A stretch of 64,000 nucleotides of DNA from Flavobacterium quisquiliarum (GCF_019308285.1 NZ_WWEM01000031.1:434001-498000), one strand, 5' to 3'. Shown: positions 16,828 to 25,992, numbered from the stretch's first letter. The notes: a model not told the origin generated them from the sequence alone. Numbers and translations are program-made.

Positions 16828-16959
16828 TAGAGAATGCCAATTATTACTCAATATCGTAATATCTGAAATTATTACACTAAAGCGTAATATTTTAAAATAT
16901 TACCAAAAAACGTAATAATTAATTTTATTACTTATATTTGTAATAGAAAGTTTATTATT
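16828..16959. repeat. Array of 20-bp palindromes with an exact 28-bp period
   Basis: GTAATA-N8-TATTAC occurs at 16856-16875, 16884-16903 and 16912-16931; the middle copy is a perfect 20-bp palindrome. A fourth GTAATA starts at 16940 with a degenerate right half. A TATTAC at 16842-16847 is the right half of a decayed unit one period upstream. Left halves start at 16856, 16884, 16912 and 16940, exactly 28 bp apart. The array fills the gap between the HMG-CoA lyase and SatD-like genes and overlaps a TATATTTG promoter box (16933-16940). It looks like a multi-operator control region. Confidence 0.85.
16933..16940 (+). promoter_or_regulatory. -7 promoter box within the palindrome array
   Basis: TATATTTG, 38 bp before the SatD-like ATG and flanked by palindrome units. 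A second TATATTTG (16967-16974) lies only 3 nt before the ATG, so it is a less likely promoter. Confidence 0.5.
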
Positions 16960-16977
16960 TTTTAATTATATTTGATT

Positions 16978-17592
16978 ATGACTAGTGTAATTACAGGTGA
17001 CATAATTGGTTCAAGACAGCAGGAATCAGAACATTGGGTGGAAGATTTAAAAAAGATTCTAACTCCGTTTGGTGCTACGCCAAGTCAATGGGAAGTATAT
17101 CGTGGTGATGAATTCCAGATAGAAGTTTCTAATCCTGAAGAAGCCTTGTTGGCTGCTATTTTAATTAAGGCTCGTTTACGTGCCATAAAATCAGACGCGA
17201 GGATGAGTATTGGTTTTGGAGATAAAACACATAATGCAACAAAAATATCCGAAAGCAATGGTTCGGCTTTTATTCATTCTGGAGAACTTTTTGAAACATT
17301 AAAAAAACAGAAAGTTACTTTGGCACTGCGAACAGGAGATACTAATTTTGACGAGAAACTCAATTTAATGCTGCAATTGGCGTTAACTTTTATGGACAGC
17401 TGGCTAGTACAATCCGCAGAATTTATTGCCTTAGCAATAGAAAACCCAAAACTTTCGCAAGAAGAACTGGGGCAGAAATTAGGCATCAATCAAGCTGCCG
17501 TGAGCCGAAGACAAAAACGTGCTCAATTTGAATTGGCTATGAATTTAGATCGATATTTTAGAACTCAAATAAAACAACTCACAACCTTATGA
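16978..17592 (+). CDS. SatD-like protein with C-terminal helix-turn-helix
   Basis: A 204-residue protein of the SatD type. The N-terminal part carries, in order, ITGDIIGS (residues 5-12, Asp8), YRGDEFQ (41-47, Asp44), MSIGFGD (76-82) and GSAFIHSGELFE (95-105). This order resembles class III nucleotide cyclases (DI near the first strand, a GD hairpin, iGIhxG, GxAVNxAaRL). The C-terminal part has LSQEELGQKLGINQAAVSRR (about 159-178), a helix-turn-helix. ATG 16978 is preferred to TTG 16972. It overlaps the DUF3307 gene by 4 nt. The SatD name comes from a streptococcal acid-tolerance locus; the biochemical function is unknown. Confidence 0.75.
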   Translation: MTSVITGDIIGSRQQESEHWVEDLKKILTPFGATPSQWEVYRGDEFQIEVSNPEEALLAAILIKARLRAIKSDARMSIGFGDKTHNATKISESNGSAFIHSGELFETLKKQKVTLALRTGDTNFDEKLNLMLQLALTFMDSWLVQSAEFIALAIENPKLSQEELGQKLGINQAAVSRRQKRAQFELAMNLDRYFRTQIKQLTTL

Positions 17593-18302
17593 TTTTATTC
17601 GTAAAACTACTTTTAGCACATTTATTAGGTGATTTTATCTGGCAGCCGGGAACTTGGGTTGCGGATAAAGAAACCAAAAAACATAAAAGTATTTACTTAT
17701 ACATCCATATTCTGCTTCATGGAATTTTAGCAGCAATTCTAGCCAGCGAAATCCGTTTTATTCCCTACGCCACTTTAATTGCCCTAACGCATGGCATCAT
17801 TGATTTGATCAAACTAAATTTTCAAAAAAAGAAAAACAAACGCACTTGGTTTGTAGTGGATCAAATTGCCCATATTTTAGTTTTAATTGGCGTTGTGCTT
17901 TTATATGAAAACAAAAGTCTCCCTTATTTTTGGCAGGATAATGTGTTTTGGATTTTTGCAACTGGTATTTTACTCCTTACCAAACCAACGTCCATTTTTA
18001 TTAAAACCATAATTTCAATCTGGGCACCTGAGAGCAAAATCAATAATCAGGACAACTCATTAGTCGCTGCAGGAAATTATATCGGAATCCTGGAACGTTT
18101 ATTCGTTTTCGGATTTATCCTGACGAATCATTTCGAAGCAATCGGATTTTTATTGGCTGCCAAATCCATTTTTAGATTTGGCGATTTAAAAGAAGCCAAA
18201 GACCGAAAGTTGACCGAATATGTTTTAATCGGCACATTAATCAGTTTTGGAATTGCAATTCTCGCAGGATTATTGGTTCAAATGCTTTTACAGCTGTCCT
18301 AA
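17589..18302 (+). CDS. DUF3307 membrane protein
   Basis: A 237-residue integral membrane protein with about six hydrophobic segments. Polar residues recur four apart within the hydrophobic stretches: His11 and Asp15 (AHLLGDF), His40 and His44, His68 and Asp72 (THGIIDL), and Asp91 and His95 (DQIAH). That pattern would suit an intramembrane metal site. Its start overlaps the SatD-like stop (ATGA), so the two are coupled. I recall SatD and DUF3307 as frequent neighbours. The end overlaps the 3' end of pyrD by 15 bp on the opposite strand. Confidence 0.8.
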   Translation: MILFVKLLLAHLLGDFIWQPGTWVADKETKKHKSIYLYIHILLHGILAAILASEIRFIPYATLIALTHGIIDLIKLNFQKKKNKRTWFVVDQIAHILVLIGVVLLYENKSLPYFWQDNVFWIFATGILLLTKPTSIFIKTIISIWAPESKINNQDNSLVAAGNYIGILERLFVFGFILTNHFEAIGFLLAAKSIFRFGDLKEAKDRKLTEYVLIGTLISFGIAILAGLLVQMLLQLS

Positions 18303-19322
18303 AACTTTCTTATTAATTGCTTTTATTAATGCTGGCCCTTCGTAAATAAAACCAGTGTACAATTGTACCAAGCTTGCTCCTGCATTTAGTTTTTCGATGG
18401 CATCATCTGCAGAGTGAATTCCTCCTACTCCAATAATTGGGAATGCTTTATTGCTTTTTTCCGAAAGAAAGCGAATTACTTCTGTAGAACGTTTTGTTAA
18501 TGGCTTTCCAGATAAACCTCCCGTTTCAGACTGATTAGAAGATTGCAGACCTTCTCTGGAAATGGTTGTATTGGTTGCAATTACACCTGCAATCTGCGTA
18601 GTTTTTACAATATCAATAATATCTAACAATTGCTCATCTGTAAGATCCGGAGCGATTTTTAGAAGAATTGGTTTTGCTTTCTGCGTGCTTGTTTTTTGTT
18701 TTTCAACATTTCTATCCTGCAAAGTCTGCAATAAAGCTGTCAAAGGTTCTTTATCTTGCAACGCTCTTAGATTCGGAGTGTTTGGAGAACTTACGTTTAC
18801 CACAAAATAATCAACATGATCATACAAAGCATCAAAACAAATGATGTAATCTTTAACCGCATCTTCGTTATCCGTTACTTTGTTTTTTCCAATATTTCCT
18901 CCAATTAAAACTCCCGAATTTTTCTTCAAACGCTCCACAGCTTCTAGAACGCCGCCATTATTAAATCCCATTCGGTTAATAATTGCCTGATCTTGTTTTA
19001 AACGGAACAAACGTTTTTTCGGATTTCCTTCTTGTCCAACCGGAGTTACCGTTCCGATTTCGATAAAACCAAAACCAAAATCGCCTAATTCTTTGTAAAG
19101 CTTTGCATCTTTATCAAAACCAGCTGCAAGTCCAACTGGATTTTTGAATTTGATTCCGAAAACTTCTCTTTCCAATCGAGAATCTTTTACCTCATAAATT
19201 GATCTTATAATTGCCGAAACTCCTGGGATTTTTGAAATGAATTTAACGAATGAAAAAGTAAAGTAATGCACTTCTTCTGGATCAAACCAAAAAAGTATCG
19301 GACGAATTATCAATTTATACAT
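18288..19322 (-). CDS. pyrD: Dihydroorotate dehydrogenase (quinone), class 2
   Basis: Flavoprotein that oxidises dihydroorotate to orotate with quinone as acceptor, the fourth step of pyrimidine synthesis. The N-terminal membrane-associating helix ([16 protein letters not shown]) marks class 2. The barrel carries [27 protein letters not shown] and the catalytic-serine loop [15 protein letters not shown], then [20 protein letters not shown]. Length 344 is typical. No other pyr gene is adjacent. Confidence 0.95.
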   Translation of the reverse strand: MYKLIIRPILFWFDPEEVHYFTFSFVKFISKIPGVSAIIRSIYEVKDSRLEREVFGIKFKNPVGLAAGFDKDAKLYKELGDFGFGFIEIGTVTPVGQEGNPKKRLFRLKQDQAIINRMGFNNGGVLEAVERLKKNSGVLIGGNIGKNKVTDNEDAVKDYIICFDALYDHVDYFVVNVSSPNTPNLRALQDKEPLTALLQTLQDRNVEKQKTSTQKAKPILLKIAPDLTDEQLLDIIDIVKTTQIAGVIATNTTISREGLQSSNQSETGGLSGKPLTKRSTEVIRFLSEKSNKAFPIIGVGGIHSADDAIEKLNAGASLVQLYTGFIYEGPALIKAINKKVLGQL

Positions 19323-19613
19323 GAGTGTGTTGGTGTTATTTTGGGTGCAAATTTAAATATTATAGTTTAAAAAGGTACTTAATTGCTCCAACAAATAATT
19401 TCGATTTTGTTCAATTCTTTAAAATGTCTTCAAAAGAGATTACTATTTCTTAAAGCTCAAACCATTACAGAAAAGACTTTTTTGATGTTGCAAATTATAA
19501 AATGAAACCACTTCAAGGCTTTCGATAAGCTTCTTTGGATTTTTTATTATTTAATTTTGAGACATTTAAGGAAAAGATCTTGTGACTATTTTTCATTTCA
19601 AAAATTGAAAGTT

Positions 19614-20210
19614 ATGCTAAATGAAACAACAGGAAGAATTTATAATTGGTTTAGAAAAATATTTCTTCTGGTCACTTTTTTCTTTTTATCCGGTTATTCA
19701 AACATTACAGCTCAAGAAAACAAAGAAAAGAGTTTCAGTCCACATCATCAAATTGGACTTTCGATCAATCATGTGCATGTTTTTGAAGGTCGTGATGACG
19801 AAGGAAACCGTGAAGTTTTAAGCCTTCCTGCTTGGGGATTGGATTATACGTTTCAGTTTCACGAAAAATGGGCAATCGGTCTTCATACCGACTTTATAAT
19901 TGAAAAATTCAAAGTCGAAAAAAATCTTGCCAGTGGGGAGGACAAAGAAACTGTTGAAAGAAGTTATCCAATCGCCCCTGCTCTAATGGGAATCTATAAA
20001 ACAAATGAACACTGGAGTTTTCTTTTAGGTTTTGGAGGAGAATTTGCAAAAGAAGAAAATTTCTTCTTAACCCGTGCTGGAGCAGAATATGGTTATGAAC
20101 TGCCAAAAGGCTGGGAAATTTTCGGCACAGTAAGTTATGACTTTAAATGGAATGCTTACGACAGCTGGGGAATTGGATTAGGAATTACCAAAAACTTTGG
20201 AAAAGAATAG
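19614..20210 (+). CDS. Small outer-membrane beta-barrel protein
   Basis: About 198 residues from ATG 19614 (MLNETTGRIYNW). A signal peptide (IFLLVTFFFLSGYSNITAQ) precedes alternating beta strands (LDYTFQFHEKWAIGLHTDFI, GLGITKNFGKE at the end) typical of an eight-strand barrel. No specific family is recognised. The in-frame TTG at 19557 would place the signal peptide internally, so the later ATG was chosen. A porin gene follows 38 bp downstream on the same strand. Confidence 0.7.
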   Translation: MLNETTGRIYNWFRKIFLLVTFFFLSGYSNITAQENKEKSFSPHHQIGLSINHVHVFEGRDDEGNREVLSLPAWGLDYTFQFHEKWAIGLHTDFIIEKFKVEKNLASGEDKETVERSYPIAPALMGIYKTNEHWSFLLGFGGEFAKEENFFLTRAGAEYGYELPKGWEIFGTVSYDFKWNAYDSWGIGLGITKNFGKE

Positions 20211-20248
20211 ATTTATAAAACAAGTTAGAAATACAATCCGATAAACTT

Positions 20249-21466
20249 ATGTCCAACTCGCAAAAAACAATTCATATTAAAGCGTTTCTTTTACTTGCAC
20301 TGCTTCTTATCAGTTGGAGAGGAATATCTCAACAAGAAAAAGACACTACAAAACTGATGAATGTTCGATATGGAAGTAAAGGAATTGAATTACAAACTAG
20401 AGATAATAAATTTTTATTTCAGCTCCAAAGCCGTTTACAATTTCGCTTTTCTACTCCTTACGACACAGATCCTCTCACTTATGATGATTACAGTCAAGAT
20501 GCGAAAACTACTTTTAAAATAAATCGCGCCCGATTAAAAATCGGCGGTCATGCTTTTGAACCTTGGCTTAAGTATTATTGGGAATATGAATTGAGTCAGT
20601 CTAATTTACTTGATTTTAGAATTATGATTGAAAAATGGGATTTTTTGAGTTTTAAAGTCGGACAATGGAAAACAGAATTTACCCGCGAACGTTTCATTAG
20701 CAGTGGTGAACAGCAAATGGTGGAACGATCTCTTATCAACAGACCTTTTACTGTTGACAGACAATTAGGAGCCGAAGTTTATGGTCATCTAAAAGGAAGC
20801 GGTATTGCCGATTTTAATTATTGGTTCGCGGCTTTAACAGGAACAGGACGCGGAAGCACTTCAAATGACGATAATAATCTAATGTATTTTGGAAGAGCAC
20901 AATGGAATTTTCTAGGAAGATTTCTGGATTTTGAAGGTTGTGATTTAGAATTTCACGAAAAACCAACTCCAATTATCGCCTTTTCGGCTATAACTAACCG
21001 AAGTCCTTACACAAGATTTTCACAAGCAGGCGGAGGTTCTTTAGATGGATATGAAGATGGTTTACCAGGCCAATACAGAGTAAATCAATGGAATTTAGAA
21101 ACGGCTTTTATGTACAAAGGTTTTTCTTGGCAAAGCGAATGGCATACCAAAGAAATTATAGATAAATACAACAATAATGATATGACCGTAATGAAAGGTT
21201 ATTATGTTCAGGCTGGATATTTCTTTCATAACGTGTTTCATTGGTGGCCCAAACATTTGGAAATGGCAGGAAGGCATGCCTCTTACCGTCCAGATTATTC
21301 AATTAGACAAAATCGACAAGACGAATCAACATTAGCCTTTAACTGGTTTTTTAAAGGACATAAAAACAAACTTACTTCTGAGGTTAGTTATTTCAGTTTT
21401 CAAGATAAAACGTTGCCATTGGAACAGGGCTGGCGTTTTAGAATACAATGGGATATTTCACTTTAA
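20249..21466 (+). CDS. Phosphate-selective porin O/P-like protein
   Basis: A 405-residue outer-membrane protein with a signal peptide (LLLALLLISWRGISQQ) and the Porin O/P pattern: FQLQSRLQFRF, then INRARLKIGGHAFEPWLKYY, a long alternating strand region, and a terminal GWRFRIQWDISL ending in Leu. Porins of this type form trimeric anion-selective channels. The gene upstream encodes a small barrel protein, so the two may be transcribed together. Nothing in the flanking sequence points to phosphate regulation. Confidence 0.82.
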   Translation: MSNSQKTIHIKAFLLLALLLISWRGISQQEKDTTKLMNVRYGSKGIELQTRDNKFLFQLQSRLQFRFSTPYDTDPLTYDDYSQDAKTTFKINRARLKIGGHAFEPWLKYYWEYELSQSNLLDFRIMIEKWDFLSFKVGQWKTEFTRERFISSGEQQMVERSLINRPFTVDRQLGAEVYGHLKGSGIADFNYWFAALTGTGRGSTSNDDNNLMYFGRAQWNFLGRFLDFEGCDLEFHEKPTPIIAFSAITNRSPYTRFSQAGGGSLDGYEDGLPGQYRVNQWNLETAFMYKGFSWQSEWHTKEIIDKYNNNDMTVMKGYYVQAGYFFHNVFHWWPKHLEMAGRHASYRPDYSIRQNRQDESTLAFNWFFKGHKNKLTSEVSYFSFQDKTLPLEQGWRFRIQWDISL

Positions 21467-21554
21467 AATATAAAAAAATGAGATTAAACTTTTGACCTAT
21501 TTCAAAAAACGAGACATTTTTTTTCATAACTTTAATTCACTTAAATCACTGAAA

Positions 21555-22556
21555 ATGAAAAACATATCCAAAACAATAAAAAATACAGCACTTATGTGCT
21601 TGATTGGGACATTTTTCCTTATTTCAATAGATAGTTTTGCACAGCGCCGTGGCGGTGGCGGAGGTGCCGCTCATCGTGGTGGCGGAGGCGGTATCAATAG
21701 AGGTGGAAATATTGGAGGTGCCACGCACACAAGACCCGCACAAACAACCCGTCCTACGCAAACCACAAGACCTGCGCAAACCACAAGACCAGGCTCTAAC
21801 AGCGGCAGCATAAAACGACCTGCCAATTCTAACAATAAAGTTACCAGACCTGTTAATTCAAATAATAAAACAGCACGACCTGCAACAGCAAATAGAAATA
21901 ACAACAATAGAACTGGTAACAGAAATACAAACATAAGTGGCAACACTGTTAATAGAAACAGAAACAATGTCAATATTAATGTAAACAACAGCGTTCATGT
22001 TCGAAACAACCGAAACACTATCGTTAGACCTGGGCCAAGACCTTATGTGCGTCCTCCTTATGTATATGGTGGTTACAGATACAATTGCTACCACCCTTAT
22101 TATCCTCGTCCGTATGTACCTTTTTATTGGGGACCAGTTTGGCATCCTTGGGGCTTTTTTGTAGCCACTTTAGCTGTTACAGCAATCGTAGTCAGCGTGG
22201 AAAGTACACAATATCATTACGATCAGGGTGTTTGGTATACTTCGACCAGCGGTGGTTATACAGCCGTTCCTGCACCTGTCGGAGGTACTGTAAATAATAT
22301 CCCAAGCGGAGCAGAAACTGTAAATACTGGAACCGTAAATAATTATTACTATGGAGGAACCTATTATGAAAAAGATGGGGGTAAATACACCGTTGTTGCT
22401 CCTACCGCAGGAACAATTGTAGAGAAATTACCCGAAGGTGGCGAAGAAGTGACAATTGGCGATGCCAAATATGTAAAATTTGGCGAAACGTATTACCAGC
22501 CTGTACAAATCGATGGAAAAGACAAATATGAAGTAGTTCAAGTTGAGAAAGAATAA
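21555..22556 (+). CDS. DUF6515 family secreted protein with repeat region
   Basis: About 333 residues from ATG 21555, with a signal peptide ending SIDSFAQ. A Gly/Arg-rich region (RRGGGGGAAHRGGGGG) is followed by tandem hexapeptides of the form TTRPxQ, then an Asn/Arg-rich low-complexity stretch. A Tyr/Pro-rich hydrophobic part follows (GFFVATLAVTAIVVSV). The C-terminal beta domain YYEKDGGKYTVVAP and KYVKFGETYYQPV is the part I associate with DUF6515. Probably exported to the cell envelope; function unknown. The ORF could extend to TTG 21492, but the signal peptide favours 21555. Confidence 0.75.
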   Translation: MKNISKTIKNTALMCLIGTFFLISIDSFAQRRGGGGGAAHRGGGGGINRGGNIGGATHTRPAQTTRPTQTTRPAQTTRPGSNSGSIKRPANSNNKVTRPVNSNNKTARPATANRNNNNRTGNRNTNISGNTVNRNRNNVNINVNNSVHVRNNRNTIVRPGPRPYVRPPYVYGGYRYNCYHPYYPRPYVPFYWGPVWHPWGFFVATLAVTAIVVSVESTQYHYDQGVWYTSTSGGYTAVPAPVGGTVNNIPSGAETVNTGTVNNYYYGGTYYEKDGGKYTVVAPTAGTIVEKLPEGGEEVTIGDAKYVKFGETYYQPVQIDGKDKYEVVQVEKE

Positions 22557-22659
22557 TAAATTTTATTAATTCTATAAAACTACTATACTATTAAAAGTTA
22601 TTTTCATAATTTTACCTCATCTATTTGACAACCATTATATCAGATCAAAATTATTAACC

Positions 22660-23799
22660 ATGAAAAATAAAACTTTTTGGATCTTTGCTATACTTACGAT
22701 TTCTATTATTTCGTTAGCGTACGGTTACACTAAACTAATTGTACCTAAAAAAGAAATAGCAGCAACAGCAGATTGTCACGAAATTCCAAATACTTCAGAA
22801 CCATCTGTATTTAAGCCAACTATTGAAAACAAAAACAAGCCAACTGGAAAAACACCAGAAGGAATGGTTTGGATTCCAGGTGGAGAATTCTCTATGGGAA
22901 GTAATGTTGAAGACGAAAGTTTGTGCAGTATAAAAGGCGTTACCAAAGATGCTGCTCCAATTCATCGCGTATATGTTGATGGTTATTACATGGATAAAAC
23001 AGAAGTTACCAACGAAGAATTCGAAAAATTTGTAAAAGCCACTGGTTATGTAACTGTTGCAGAACAAAAACCGACTAAAGAGGAATTCCCGACGGCAAGT
23101 GAAGAAGATTTAATAACAGGTTCTGTTGTATTTACTCCCACTCCATCTGCTGTTAATTTGAATAATTTCCTGCAATGGTGGCGTTATGAACCAGGCGCTG
23201 ATTGGAGACATCCTGAAGGCCCTCAAAGCACCATAAAAGGAAAAGAAAAATACCCTGTCGTTCATGTTGTCTACGAAGACGCAGCTGCTTATGCAAAATG
23301 GGCAGGAAAAAGACTTCCAACAGAAGCCGAATGGGAATTTGCAGCGCGTGGTGGCAAAACAGGCAATCTATATGCTTGGGGAAATACTTTAAAACCAAAC
23401 GGAAAATTTCAAGCCAATATTTATCAAGGTCATTTTCCTATTAAAGATGGAGACACAGGCGAAGATGGATTTAAAGGAATTGCACCAACAGCCCAATTTG
23501 CTCCTAATGCCTATGGTTTATATGATATGGCTGGAAATGTATGGGAATGGGTTAACGACTGGTATAGCGTAGATTATTATAAATCATTAGCTGAAACTGG
23601 CAAAACAGTTAAAAATCCAAAAGGCCCTGACGCTTATTATGATCCAAGTGATCCAACAGAAATAAAACGTGTGCACAGAGGTGGTTCTTTTTTATGTACT
23701 GACCAATATTGCACTCGCTACATGGTTGGAACCAGAGGAAAAGGCGAAATTAGATCTGCTGCAAATCATGTTGGTTTTAGATGCGTAAAAAGCATATAA
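22660..23799 (+). CDS. Formylglycine-generating enzyme (SUMF1/FGE family)
   Basis: Converts a cysteine of sulfatases to formylglycine using oxygen and copper. An N-terminal membrane anchor (about residues 7-27) suggests action in the periplasm. The FGE domain runs from MVWIPGGEFSMGSN to GFRCVKSI, including DGYYMDKTEVTNEEFEKF, RLPTEAEWEFAARGG and YDMAGNVWEWV. The two copper-binding cysteines of true FGEs appear kept, Cys346 and Cys351, in SFLCTDQYCTRY, so this is more than an SUMF1-like adaptor. No sulfatase gene lies in the window. Length 379. Confidence 0.85.
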   Translation: MKNKTFWIFAILTISIISLAYGYTKLIVPKKEIAATADCHEIPNTSEPSVFKPTIENKNKPTGKTPEGMVWIPGGEFSMGSNVEDESLCSIKGVTKDAAPIHRVYVDGYYMDKTEVTNEEFEKFVKATGYVTVAEQKPTKEEFPTASEEDLITGSVVFTPTPSAVNLNNFLQWWRYEPGADWRHPEGPQSTIKGKEKYPVVHVVYEDAAAYAKWAGKRLPTEAEWEFAARGGKTGNLYAWGNTLKPNGKFQANIYQGHFPIKDGDTGEDGFKGIAPTAQFAPNAYGLYDMAGNVWEWVNDWYSVDYYKSLAETGKTVKNPKGPDAYYDPSDPTEIKRVHRGGSFLCTDQYCTRYMVGTRGKGEIRSAANHVGFRCVKSI

Positions 23800-23816
23800 C
23801 AACTTCAAAATAATCG

Positions 23817-23846
23817 AAAGGGATTCTGTACAGAATCCCTTTTTTT
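23817..23846 (+). terminator. Terminator after the FGE gene
   Basis: AAAGGGATTCTG pairs with CAGAATCCCTTT around TA, followed by a T tract. Confidence 0.88.
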
Positions 23847-23893
23847 ATTCAATCACACCTTTAAAGCTAAATTTCACAGCAGAATATTTTTTC

Positions 23894-23901
23894 TATATTT
23901 G
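23894..23901 (+). promoter_or_regulatory. -7 promoter box of pepT
   Basis: TATATTTG, 16 bp before the ATG at 23918; no clear TTG at the consensus distance. Confidence 0.5.
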
Positions 23902-23917
23902 CTAAAAATCTAAAAAA

Positions 23918-25195
23918 ATGCAACATATCATAGATCGTTTTATCAGTTATGTAACAATTGATACTGAATCAGATCCAAATTCACAAACAACACCAAGCAC
24001 TCAAAAACAGTGGAATCTTGCCAATAAATTAGTCGAAGAGCTAAAGGCAATCGGACTTGAAGAGGTTACTATAGATGATAAAGCCTATATTATGGCGACG
24101 CTTCCAAGCAACGTAGATCATGAGGTTCCAACCATTGGTTTTGTTTCTCATTTTGATACTTCACCAGATTTTAGCGGTGCTAATGTAAAACCTCAAATCG
24201 TTGAAAATTACGACGGAAAAGATATTGTTTTGAATGCTGAGAAAAACATTGTCTTGTCTCCAAACTATTTCAAAGATTTATTGCAATATAAAGGACAAAC
24301 CATCATTACAACTGACGGAACCACGCTGTTAGGCGCCGATGATAAAGCTGGAATTACAGAAATTGTTTCGGCAATGGAATATCTAATTCAGCATCCAGAA
24401 ATTAAACATGGAAAAATCAGAATTGGTTTTACTCCAGATGAAGAAATCGGACGCGGGGCACATCATTTTGATGTTGAAAAATTCGGAGCACAATGGGCTT
24501 ATACCATGGATGGAAGTCAGATTGGTGAATTAGAGTATGAAAATTTTAATGCAGCTGGAGCGAAAATTACTTTCAAAGGAAAAAGTGTCCACCCTGGTTA
24601 TGCAAAAGGAAAAATGATCAATTCAATGCTTTTGGCTAATGACTTTATCAATGAATTGCCAAAAGGAGAAACTCCCGAAGAAACGAAAGGTTACGAAGGA
24701 TTCTTTCATGTACATCACATCAAAGGAAACATTGAAGAAACAGTTTTGGAATTGATTATTCGTGATCACAACAAAAAGAAATTTGAAAAACGAAAAGAAC
24801 TAATTCATAAAATCACAAAACAATTCAATAAAAAATTCGCAAAGAAATTTGGCGAAGATATTGTAATTGCTGTTGTAAAAGATCAGTACTATAATATGAA
24901 AGAAAAGGTTCTTCCTGTAAAACATATTGTGGATATTGCCGAAAAAGCAATGAGAGAATTAAACATCAAACCAATCATTAAACCTATTCGCGGCGGAACT
25001 GACGGTTCTCAATTATCATTTATGGGATTACCTTGCCCGAATATTTTTGCTGGAGGACATAATTTCCACGGAAAATACGAATACGTACCTGCTGAAAGCA
25101 TTCAGAAAGCAACAGATGTAATTGTAAAAATTGCTGAATTGACTGCTATTCCTGGGATTTTTGACGCACCTGAAAAAACTAAAAGAAAAAGATAA
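23918..25195 (+). CDS. pepT: Peptidase T (tripeptide aminopeptidase)
   Basis: Zinc-dependent M20 exopeptidase that removes the N-terminal residue from tripeptides in the cytoplasm. Metal and catalytic residues lie in [12 protein letters not shown] (about residue 78), [11 protein letters not shown] (about 142), [14 protein letters not shown] (about 174) and the late [10 protein letters not shown]. At 425 residues the length is slightly over the E. coli enzyme because of a basic tail (KTKRKR). The YdeI-like gene follows at once and may be cotranscribed. Confidence 0.93.
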   Translation: MQHIIDRFISYVTIDTESDPNSQTTPSTQKQWNLANKLVEELKAIGLEEVTIDDKAYIMATLPSNVDHEVPTIGFVSHFDTSPDFSGANVKPQIVENYDGKDIVLNAEKNIVLSPNYFKDLLQYKGQTIITTDGTTLLGADDKAGITEIVSAMEYLIQHPEIKHGKIRIGFTPDEEIGRGAHHFDVEKFGAQWAYTMDGSQIGELEYENFNAAGAKITFKGKSVHPGYAKGKMINSMLLANDFINELPKGETPEETKGYEGFFHVHHIKGNIEETVLELIIRDHNKKKFEKRKELIHKITKQFNKKFAKKFGEDIVIAVVKDQYYNMKEKVLPVKHIVDIAEKAMRELNIKPIIKPIRGGTDGSQLSFMGLPCPNIFAGGHNFHGKYEYVPAESIQKATDVIVKIAELTAIPGIFDAPEKTKRKR

Positions 25196-25196
25196 A

Positions 25197-25784
25197 GTGG
25201 AAACAGATTCTGATAAAAAACATGTTTGGGACAAAGTCAATCAATGGGAAGAAGAACTTCTTTTCCTTAAATCGATTATTGATAAAACTGAACTCGTCGA
25301 AACCATAAAATGGGGAGGCCCAATTTATGTTTACAACAAGAAAAATGTTATCGGAATTGGAGGTTTTAAAAATTATTTTGCGATTTGGTTTTTAAATGGT
25401 GTCTTTCTGAAAGATAAAAAAAAGAGACTCATCAATGCTCAGGAAGATAAAACAAAATCAATGCGTCAATGGCGTTTTACTTCAAAAAAAGAAGTAAACG
25501 AAAAAGAAGTTCTTGAATATATTTTAGAAGCGATTGAAATCGATAAGCAGGGAAAAGCAATAAAACCTTCTAAAAAAGAAGTCATCATTTCAGAATTGCT
25601 AAACAAAGAAATGAAACAAAATCCGACTCTAAAAGAAGCTTTTGAGAATTTCAAACCTTATAAACAATACGAATTTTTAGAATATATTGAATCTGCTAAA
25701 CAAGAAAAAACAAAACTCGCAAGAATTGAGAAAGTGGTTCCGATGATTTTGGCAAATGTTGGATTGAATGATAAATACAGGTAA
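25197..25784 (+). CDS. YdeI/OmdA-like protein (DUF1801 plus YdeI C-terminal region)
   Basis: A 195-residue cytoplasmic protein. The N-terminal half resembles DUF1801 (VNQWEEELLFLKSIIDKTEL, then IKWGGPIYVYNKKNVIGIGG). The C-terminal half matches the bacteriocin-protection/OmdA-type helical region (LLNKEMKQNPTLKEAFENF, YEFLEYIESAKQEKTKLARI). I placed the start at GTG 25197, one base after the pepT stop; a TTG at 25161 would overlap pepT by 35 nt and fits the family N-terminus less well. Function unclear. Confidence 0.75.
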   Translation: METDSDKKHVWDKVNQWEEELLFLKSIIDKTELVETIKWGGPIYVYNKKNVIGIGGFKNYFAIWFLNGVFLKDKKKRLINAQEDKTKSMRQWRFTSKKEVNEKEVLEYILEAIEIDKQGKAIKPSKKEVIISELLNKEMKQNPTLKEAFENFKPYKQYEFLEYIESAKQEKTKLARIEKVVPMILANVGLNDKYR

Positions 25785-25844
25785 TAGAAATTCCAATCCC
25801 GAAGTTTCGGAATAAATTCCAAATTCCAATCCATACAAAACGAA

Positions 25845-25881
25845 ACCTTAGTAAAAGTTTAAAACTTTTACTAAGGTTTTT
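25845..25881 (+). terminator. Terminator after the YdeI-like gene
   Basis: A long perfect stem, ACCTTAGTAAAAGTTT pairing with AAACTTTTACTAAGGT, followed by TTT. Confidence 0.8.
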
Positions 25882-25897
25882 CTTTATAAGCAAAGTA

Positions 25898-25921
25898 TTG
25901 TCATTTCGACCGAAATGACAA
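25898..25921. repeat. 24-bp palindrome TTGTCATTTCG-AC-CGAAATGACAA
   Basis: A perfect palindrome between two terminators and between convergent genes. GTCATTTCGACCGAA-type sequences look like a dispersed REP-like element of flavobacteria. Confidence 0.7.
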
Positions 25922-25937
25922 CACAAGACGCAAAAAA

Positions 25938-25969
25938 AATCCCAAACTCCTATTTGGAATTTGGGATTT
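25938..25969 (-). terminator. Terminator after yajC
   Basis: AAATCCCAAA pairs with TTTGGGATTT; on the minus strand it is followed by a run of eight T. Confidence 0.75.
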
Positions 25970-25992
25970 AAATATTGTATTTTTTTTTAAAA

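Noticed and set aside
16828-16959. CRISPR array
   Set aside because: Units are palindromic operator-like sites with 8-bp gaps, far too short for spacers, and no cas gene is near.
21671-21988. Long minus-strand ORF opposite the DUF6515 gene
   Set aside because: It is the mirror of the low-complexity Arg/Asn/Thr repeats; its composition (Leu/Val/Pro runs) is an artefact of the antisense frame.
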